From Scilla litardierei (Eukaryota; Streptophyta; Magnoliopsida; Asparagales; Asparagaceae), in NCBI GenBank assembly GCA_030789695.1, contig CM061142.1:568841281-568905280 (forward strand): a stretch of 64,000 nt of DNA. Reading direction: 5' to 3'. Position 1 is the first letter of the stretch, and every line of letters begins with the position of its first letter. Below the pieces are notes generated by a model, which worked only from the letters and a program-made list of their open reading frames with translations, did not search any database and was not told the origin of the DNA. Made by a program: the position numbers and the translations under genes. This document shows, one piece after another, positions 57,121 to 64,000 of this stretch.

Positions 57121-58818
57121 TCACGAGGAAGTGGCTGGATCTGCAGTCTCCGTGGGTCCAGTCGACGGAGTGGACTCAGGCTCTGCAGGGAGGAGAGGCG
57201 TGTCAACAGACGGGATCGTCGGGGCAGGGGTGGAGACATCAACGACTGGCTCAACGGCAGGGGTCTCAACAGGAACAACAGCAGTCAAAACAGGAGCAGG
57301 CTCGACAGCAGGGGCAGCAGCAGCATTAGAAGTCTGATCCACTGGTGCAGAAGTCTCTGGAGCACCGGAAGAGGTGCCAGCTCCAGGAGCAGATGTAGTA
57401 ACGGCAGCAGCAGCAGTGGCCTCAGCGCCACGAGCAAGGGAGGTGACAAGCTCATCGATATCCTCATCGTCCATCTCCTCATCCTCAGAAACAGGAGGAG
57501 GAAGCTGGACGCCCATCAAGCTAGCCATACGGCAAACTACCTCCTCGGTACGATCCAAACGCGACTCGTGCCGACGAAGTAACCGAACGACATCATCAAG
57601 TGAGGTGGGAGGTCGAGAAGCAGCAGCTACAGAAGGAGTCGTGCCCTGAGACGCAGAAGGAGTCGTCCGCTGCACGTGACGGAGTGCCGCAAGAGATTTC
57701 TTTACGGCCGTCGCGTTCAGTGGAGGACCAAGAGGACGCACGTCGTCAGGAGGCAGAGGGACACGGAAATGACGGAAAACCAAGGTCAACAGACATGGAT
57801 ACGGGATATGCGCAGATTTAGTGGTCTTGCGTATACACTCGAAAGAGTCCATCTTATCGAGTATAATGCGAGCCCAATTAATCTCGCTACCCATAAACAG
57901 AGCGTAAATCAATTTCAGAAACGGCTGAGATGGAAGTGAAGAAGATCCATACTTGGGAAGAAGGCATGATTTCAAGATCAGGTTAATCACCCAAGCATTC
58001 GGCTTGAATGATTTCGAAGGGACGCCAATGAACGCGGGGGGGATAACCTGGAAGATTTCACCTAGGGTAGGCTGATCGAGGGTGGCGATATCGTCAACAG
58101 AAATGTCAGACGGGAGGAGGCCACACGACGAGCAACCTATCAGCTCCCCCAAGATCTCTGCCGTGAGGACTATAGGAGTCCCCAAAACAGAAGTCTCGAT
58201 GGAGTGAGACTCATCGTACTGACCGCGGACACGATTGGCATAGAATAATTTGACCAGGCGAGGATAGGGTCTAGGGTTCGCCTTAGGGTCGAATCGAAGG
58301 TAGTCCAAAAGGCCACTATACGATAAAAGATCGGCAAGGCCAAGAAAATCAGAAAACTGAACGTAATGCTCCAACAGCAGTGGGCAGTGCTCTATACGGT
58401 TGTACGCTGCTAGACACTGAGGGTCGTCGCGGCACAACGATATATCAACACCGTCGACTGGCATAGGAGCTTTACCCTTAGCCTTACGGGTCTTAGGAGG
58501 AGGTGGAGGAGGGGGTGGAGTAGGTGCCTTCTCGGGATGTTCAGGAGTGTATTCTTCCTCGGAATCATCCTCGGAATCACTACCTGAACTCTCACCGGGA
58601 GGAGTAGGAGCACGAAACTTTTTGGGTTTAGCTCGGGGCTTGGAAGATTGGCCGGTAGGTTTGGGCTTGGTAGTCCTCTTCCTCTTCAACGGTGTTAAAG
58701 ATGAAGAGGGGGGACGTGTGGTCTTGGCCCTACGCTTAGGAGGGGTCGAAGCGGTCGGAGCATCAACGGTCATGGGGGATGCCCCAGAAGATGTAATCGG
58801 GAGTCTCGTTCGTGCCAT
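57121..58818 (-). CDS. 'Putative plant transposon protein' ORF, 565 residues, intact
   Basis: Start chosen at MARTRLPITS (58818), because the homologous ORF at 3786 also begins MAR plus a basic tract; the frame is open 25 codons further upstream. Order: basic, Ser/Pro-rich N-terminus with KRRAKTTRPP and KRKRTTKPK (possible nuclear signals), an acidic stretch, a Pro-8 run near residue 95, then a central domain at about 115-370 (NPRPYPRLVKLFYANRV, LTAEILGELIGC, INLILKSCLLPKYG). A linker with the acidic run EDEEMDDEDIDEL and an Ala/Thr/Pro-rich tail follow. The central domain fits the plant family often labelled putative plant transposon protein. Its biochemical function is unknown. Confidence 0.8.
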   Translation of the reverse strand: MARTRLPITSSGASPMTVDAPTASTPPKRRAKTTRPPSSSLTPLKRKRTTKPKPTGQSSKPRAKPKKFRAPTPPGESSGSDSEDDSEEEYTPEHPEKAPTPPPPPPPPKTRKAKGKAPMPVDGVDISLCRDDPQCLAAYNRIEHCPLLLEHYVQFSDFLGLADLLSYSGLLDYLRFDPKANPRPYPRLVKLFYANRVRGQYDESHSIETSVLGTPIVLTAEILGELIGCSSCGLLPSDISVDDIATLDQPTLGEIFQVIPPAFIGVPSKSFKPNAWVINLILKSCLLPKYGSSSLPSQPFLKLIYALFMGSEINWARIILDKMDSFECIRKTTKSAHIPYPCLLTLVFRHFRVPLPPDDVRPLGPPLNATAVKKSLAALRHVQRTTPSASQGTTPSVAAASRPPTSLDDVVRLLRRHESRLDRTEEVVCRMASLMGVQLPPPVSEDEEMDDEDIDELVTSLARGAEATAAAAVTTSAPGAGTSSGAPETSAPVDQTSNAAAAPAVEPAPVLTAVVPVETPAVEPVVDVSTPAPTIPSVDTPLLPAEPESTPSTGPTETADPATSS

Positions 58819-59005
58819 GATCGCGGCACAACGAGTACAATCAAGCGACCGGATAGGATCAAACACCCTAAGCGTAAGCAATCCTAAGCACAAACCCTAG
58901 AATCACACTAAGTGAAGAACTGACAAACCCAAGTGCTCAGGACAAACCAAATCCGGGGAGTCCAATATTCAACAAACCCAAGTGCTCAGGACAAGAAGGT
59001 ACATG

Positions 59006-59170
59006 GATCACTCTCGCTGGGAGAGCATCTGAAACGTCCGGAGGCTTTTTGTGTAACAGGGATCACTCTCGCGTGGAGAGCATCCGAAACGCCCGGAGGC
59101 TTTTTGTGTAACAGGGATCACTCTCGTGTGGAGAGCATCCGAAACGCCCGGAGGCTTTTTCTGTAACATG
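59006..59170 (-). repeat. Three tandem 55-bp repeats
   Basis: Units begin GATCACTCTCG at 59006, 59061 and 59116 and end GGAGGCTTTTTGTGTAACAG. Each carries the hairpin CTCTC/GAGAG with a 5-nt loop. Confidence 0.95.
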
Positions 59171-59264
59171 GCACATCATGACAAGCAAGGAATTGTTATT
59201 CTAGGGGGTCCACATGCACACACATACAGGAAAACCCTAAGGTGTTAATTGTTGTTGTTGTTGC

Positions 59265-59330
59265 GCTTAGACTTCGTCGTCAAGTCTAAGCAGTCAAGGG
59301 GGGTCCCGGACGCTATCATTTCACGTCCAG
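59265..59330 (-). other. Hairpins H3 and H2 homologues in second Tekay-like LTR
   Basis: H3: GCTTAGACTT (59265-59274) pairs with AAGTCTAAGC (59282-59291), minus-strand loop GACGACG. H2: CCGGACG (59306-59312) pairs with CGTCCAG (59324-59330), with one pair that is G-U on the minus strand; minus-strand loop TGAAATGATAG, 11 nt. Confidence 0.7.
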
Positions 59331-60274
59331 TTCTCTTTGTTCACATTTAACAATTCTAAGAGTCTATGGCCTAGACACGGTCGAAAGTACAAGTGAGTAC
59401 ACTTGCCTGCGGTGGCGAGTGCATCGTCTATCCGGAGCGTCCTGTCGAAACGTCGCGTCGTCGATGGTCCGTCTGAAACAGTATCACGGCGATGTCAGAT
59501 CGTGCTTTTTGGTCAAACCTAGTATGGTTTGTTTCTAAATTTGGCGGGACTAACCTATCAGTCAAAAAGTCACGTTTTTGATGTTTGTTCAGTCTAGATC
59601 GACGTCTACCCTATGTGCACAGAAAATTAGTCCGTTCGTCGATCCTTCCTATGGTGGGCAACATTTTACAGATGCTGAAATTAACTTTAGTTTGTGTTGA
59701 CCAATTTTAGATTAGGGTTTGATGAGTTACAGTGTGGGTTTTACTACTCGTTAGGGAAACCAACCTCGTGACGTCGTCCAACAAGCGGAAGTCGGGTCTG
59801 AACGGGGAAGCGTCGGTGTCGTCTGGAACTCCTCGGCCGTGGGTAGCACAGCGAAGTACCTCTGGACAGTGGGGTGGTGGCGTGAAATCAGCGATCCTCC
59901 TCCCGTTGCGAGTAGCGCAACAGATCTTCACGATAACGGTGATGTCGGCTAAAAGTACGTGCGTGCGGCAATGCACGTGAACTCCAAGAGTCCAAGGGAG
60001 ATGTCGGTAGATGAAGTAGGACCAGAGGAAGAAGCTCAGACCTGTGGGTGGCCGACAGCGTGAGCGTACGGCGGTGGGTGGCCGTGAGAAGCCGGAGAGG
60101 ACAGATTCGCGCAACGTCCGTCGTCGCGCGTCTCAGTGGAATTCCAGCGACGAACAGAGAAAACGAGAAGTTGCAGAAGGTAAAGGAATTCAAGACGAAG
60201 CCAACATCAGTGGATTTGTCACCGGGGGTGGTCGGAGGTGGTCGTGAGCCGGCGTGGAAGTTCAGCTTTCAGAT

Positions 60275-60785
60275 CTGTCAAAAACAGCCGATACGGCGTG
60301 TTCCGACGAGGATTCCGGGAGCTACATGTGGGCTATGAGCGTGAGGGAAGTTGCAGATCGGAGAGGGGTCAAAGGAGAACAAAGTGGCAGTGGTGGTCGC
60401 CGGCGACGGCAGCGGTCGGTGGCTGGCCGTGAACAGTAACTCCGGCGGACAGATCTGTCAAAAACGGCGACTGGGCTTGGTTTCGACGGATTTTCCAGGA
60501 GCTACAGGTGGGATATGAGTGTGAGGGAAATTGCAGTTGGTAGAGGGGTTCGATAGGAGTCCAACGGTGGTAGGATGGTCATCGTAGGTGGCCGGATGAC
60601 CGGTGGGCGTGAGTTTGAAGTGGCGGCGCGCAAACTGTCAAAAACAGCGGTAGATCTGAGTTCCACGGGGTTTTCGCGGAGATCGAGACGTGGGAAAAGG
60701 GTAAGGGGAGTTGGAGATGGTCGGGGGGGGGGGGTCAGAGAGGAGTCCGATGTTGGTATAGTTCACCAGAGGGGGTGGCCGGAGT
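60275..60785 (-). repeat. Three ~180-bp GC-rich repeats in LTR
   Basis: CTGTCAAAAACRGC begins units near 60276, 60455 and 60636; GGAGCTACAGGTGGG-like and GAGGGAAATTGCAG-like segments recur. ORFs read across this stretch are not recognisable proteins. Confidence 0.75.
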
Positions 60786-61605
60786 GGCAGCGGCCGACCG
60801 TTTTCTGGCGATGGGTTCAGCTGCCCAGTTTTTCGGCCAAGCTTGGATCAATGGTGTTTTTGAAGGCTTTGGGGAGGTGGAGAAGGAGGAGGAGGAGGAG
60901 GAGATGGTGGTGGTCGGAGAGGGGAGGCTTGGGGTGGCCATGGGTGGATGGAGGAGAAACAAAGAGGTGGCCATGGCTTGTGCGTGAGTGATTCATGCCG
61001 CTAGGGTGGGTTTCCTTTTGAAGATGAAATGGTTTTGTTATTTGGCTATGTGATTTTGGCTAATTGGGAGAGAGAGATAGAGATAGGGAGAGTGGAGTTA
61101 TGGTAAAGGAGGGGTGTACCTAGTAGCTGTAAGTTATAGCCATGAAACGTGGGAGAAAAATTAGGGATGCGATTAGTTTTGAAATTCAAATAGATTAGCG
61201 GCTAATCAACGGCTGAGAATTGATTAGGAGATATCTTCCACTACGGGCATCGGAAAAATAATCCGAAAATACCGGGACGATCTTGGAGACGAGAAATACG
61301 GGGCTACAGTGTCCGATCGCGTGTTACACCTACAAAAAATTATCGTAAAATCGGGAACCGCGTATTGGTGCCAAACGACCAAAACACCCTTCCATTCAAA
61401 GCTGTTTTGCGAGAAGACGAGCCGTGAGATGACGTTCCCAAAAAATACCATAAAATTTTACACTTCCATACGGTCACAACGATATATCACATCGTATATA
61501 CCGAAACCAAGAAAGAGCCAAATAAAATATGTGTTCGAAAAAGTACGTGCACGTAGAAAATACGAACGGTCGGAAAGCGGCCGTTACATTCTACCCACCT
61601 TAGAA

Positions 61606-64000
61606 ATGATTACGTCCTCGGAATCACTTATAATAATAATAATAATATTTATAAACACTTAAGCCTATAACTCCCATCTTCCACACAATGATCACTATTC
61701 CTATAACTTCAACATCGTTCCTCAAATAATCCATCATAACCCGTCTTTTCACTGGATAATGCCACGACTAAACTCACATCCTAACACTTAACTATAGACC
61801 CATCACTGCTTCAAATTTCCAACCACAAGTTCTCATAAAAGAATAATAATCATCTTCTCATACCATACCACTCCACTAAACATCATCGCTCAATAACATC
61901 TTTAAATTTCTCAATCTCTTCCCAATATTAATCAATCGCTAAAAAGATGTTCTAGTCAATCACCAATCCAAGACAAAAACTTTGTCTATCTTATAACACC
62001 TTTCACAAATCAACAATCGACGTGTCCTCAATACATTCCTTGTCATATCTTCCCATAAATTTATCCGCCAAATAATTGAACTATCAAAATCACATCTTAT
62101 CCTACTCACTATATCTAATCCCAACCAATATTAAGTCCGACTACCTAACCATCCATTTATATCAACACGTCATGTTATTCCCAATGTATTCTCACGTCAA
62201 CTTAACAATCAAGTCTTGATGCTTTAAATGCTCTACTCATTCTCATGATCACCCTAACTCATACTATACTCCGTAGCTACTCCTATCTACCACTCGTTTA
62301 AGTCTCAAGTCTGATAAGTTATCATCTCCCCGCATATAATTTCATCCGACCAGAATTCTCCATTGAGTCCGTCACACATCGGTATTATAAATAAGTCTTA
62401 GACAGCTCATTCTTTTCATCCAAAGAAATCTAATCCAATATCATTGTGTTCCAAAATCAATTAATCATTGATATAATAAATCTCATCTCACCCTGAGCCT
62501 ACCTGCAAACAAAATCCTATAACAATAATAGCTCGTCCCAATAATATAACAACAATAAACATAACATTTCAAAGGGTGAAAGAAGAGAAGAGAAAGGAAA
62601 ACTTAAGGCCAATGGCATATTTTAAAACATTTGGAAAAACGTGTGGAGTTGTGGTAATGGATGAGGGAGGATAAGTGATTTGTGATCTTGTGAGCTAGTT
62701 TCAAAAACTTTAAAGATTTGGTTTAAAAGAAAACAAAAGTTTTGATACAATCACATGCAGCCAAGATAAATTGTTCAATAGTACGAAAGACTAAGTCTAA
62801 GGAATTGCCTGCTATGACGCTATTCACACCTATATGAATACTATCATTCAGATAACTCATACCTATATCACGGATAACACTAAGTATACCACATGATACA
62901 AGAGACAAACATTAAGATCCTAAAGGTAACACACTCATACAGGTCTACACACACTACCTATATACATGCACCCTGACGACATCACAAATAATGGGCCCAC
63001 TACTAAACTAGAGTTGACACAGTCAACTACAAGCACTAATGTCTAAACAACAGGAAGTAAGCCGGAACCAAAAGTGAAACGAAACAAGATCGAAAAGGAC
63101 GAGTTTGGATGAAGCGAGGATAAGGAGATAGATGGTTGGATGGGACAAAGATATTGCTCTAAATGATTAAAAGCTGAAAGAAGGATTTCATGCAAAATAT
63201 GGTATCTTATACTTTTATACTTATATAAAAAAATACGTAGAAAAGTGAGCAGATGTAGAAATTCTGGAAAAGAGTGAGACGAAGGAAAGAAGGGTAGGGT
63301 GAGAAACGATTGTTTTGCAAATGAAAATCGGTTTATACCAAGATTTTCGAAGTATGAGCACGATGAACATAGAACCGATTTAAAAAAATAAATTGAAATT
63401 CTATTCAGCTTAGAAAAATATTCTAAAAGTGCGTACGATAAGTGGTTAAAATAAACTTCGTAGTTTAGAAAAAGTGATATATTGAGTTTTCAAAATGGTA
63501 ACAAGTTTTAAAACTGAAATATGAAAGATACCGATTCGAAAATAAGTACGAGATAGTAACTTAAAAATTTCGGCCAAGAAGGTTTCAAAATCAGTGAAAG
63601 AATTTTAACGCTATCGAAGGTAAGAAATTTAAATATTTAATAAAGGTTTTCAAAGAATTTAATAATGAATATCAAAAATACTTTTAAATGAAGCAGGATT
63701 TGCAATTGAGAGATTCGGAGAATTATCGATAATTGTTATGAAGCGATCTCGTGAATCGAGGGCAAGGAAAAATGATCACATGATGGATACACCTAGGATA
63801 TGATTCATGAAAGCTATGATGGAAATCTACGGCTGATAACACAGAAGTGTAATGATCAGGAAGATGCTAGAAATCAGGGGTTCTAATTATCGTGCCGTCT
63901 AAAAAATCAGGGGAATTCAGCACTAAGTCTTCCTAATGAACTAGACTGTAATAGAGAGATCTCAGGGAAGGACCCTAAGAGAATCAAGATTACGTTCTGC
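61606..64000. other. AT-rich region, no gene recognised
   Basis: It follows the Tekay-like PPT on the minus strand, so it should be the interior of that element, and GTGATTCCGAGGACG next to the PPT does resemble the Tekay-like element at 1-455. Beyond that no chromodomain or integrase frame was found on either strand, so the interior is decayed or replaced. Confidence 0.4.

Larger units (their letters stand above)
54431..58973 (-). mobile_element. SIRE-like non-autonomous LTR element with plant transposon-protein ORF
   Basis: On the minus strand: a 28-nt LTR stub (58973-58946), a leader, the ORF 58818-57121, a second purine-rich motif (GCCAAAGGGGGAGAG, near 56450), the PPT CACCAAAAAGGGGGAGAA and the 3' LTR (56160-54431). 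No pol is present. The GTTTGTCATCACCAAAAAGG context before the LTR is typical of SIRE/Maximus copia elements. The 5' LTR was almost wholly lost. Confidence 0.7.
58974..61588 (-). repeat. 5' part of the minus-strand Tekay-like LTR
   Basis: On the minus strand it starts TGTAACGGCCGC (61588) after purine tract TAAGGTGGGTAGAA. The inner sequence order follows the LTR at 455-2949: a CT-rich leader with telo-box-like motifs, then H1 (59390-59405), H2 (59306-59330), H3 (59265-59291), then AATTGTT-rich sequence. Added here are a ~180-bp triplicated GC-rich unit (60275-60785) and three 55-bp repeats (59006-59170). It is split from its 3' part (44867-45693) by two insertions. Confidence 0.7.

Noticed and set aside
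60044..61000. GC-rich frames of 60-138 codons on both strands
   Set aside because: The stretch is a triplicated repeat inside a Tekay-like LTR, with overlapping frames and no domain.

Overview
The window is nuclear DNA of a flowering plant, most likely a eudicot. The evidence is plant-specific retrotransposon lineages (Tekay-like, Athila-like and Tat-like gypsy; Angela/Tork-like copia; a SIRE-like element carrying a 'putative plant transposon protein' ORF), plant-type MITEs and one intact host gene. The species cannot be named from the sequence. All coordinates were read by eye, so repeat borders may be off by a few bases; borders supported by target-site duplications (TSDs) are firmer.

Layout, left to right. 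(1) 1-2949: the 3' end of a plus-strand Tekay-like gypsy element (integrase C-terminus/chromodomain, polypurine tract, 2.5-kb 3' LTR). (2) 2950-9170: the 3' part of an Athila-like element (decayed ORF with its own promoter-like module, A-rich tract, PPT-like motifs, LTR). (3) 9171-12082: a minus-strand copia junction in which one LTR lies between the pol end of one copy and the primer-binding site and leader of another. (4) 12083-21180: a 500-bp tandem duplication, a Tourist-like MITE, AT-rich intergenic DNA, a 2-kb fold-back MULE-like element and Helitron-like 3' ends. (5) 21287-40791, minus strand: a complete four-exon ArfGAP gene of the AGD6/AGD7 type (458 residues). Its 16-kb second intron holds two hAT MITEs, a small LTR element, a decayed copia element and a small LTR element that carries a TPR-gene fragment. 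(6) 41683-43599: Tat/Ogre-like gypsy LTR and gag remains. (7) 43600-44860: a copia LTR. (8) 44867-61588: a minus-strand Tekay-like LTR split by a complete 8.7-kb copia element (45694-54411, TSD gtaat) and by a SIRE-like non-autonomous element (54431-58973). (9) 61606-64000: AT-rich DNA with no recognised gene.

The host gene is the only cellular gene seen. Everything else is mobile DNA, mostly nested: copia is interrupted by Athila-like, which is interrupted by Tekay-like on the left; Tekay LTR is interrupted by copia and SIRE-like on the right.

The most unusual signals are structural. Two diverged Tekay-like LTR copies share hairpins whose loops are conserved while the stems change in a compensatory way. 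A third such hairpin sits directly before a small acidic reading frame inside the LTR. The gag-less leader of the complete copia element carries four long hairpins with the same 14-nt cap but different complementary arms. That copia element also has a short 5' LTR starting at an internal polypurine tract and a longer 3' LTR starting at a damaged primary tract, which suggests use of an alternative plus-strand primer. Several LTR families carry quasi-palindromic arrays upstream of the TATA box, and one array type is shared by a gypsy LTR and a SIRE-like LTR.
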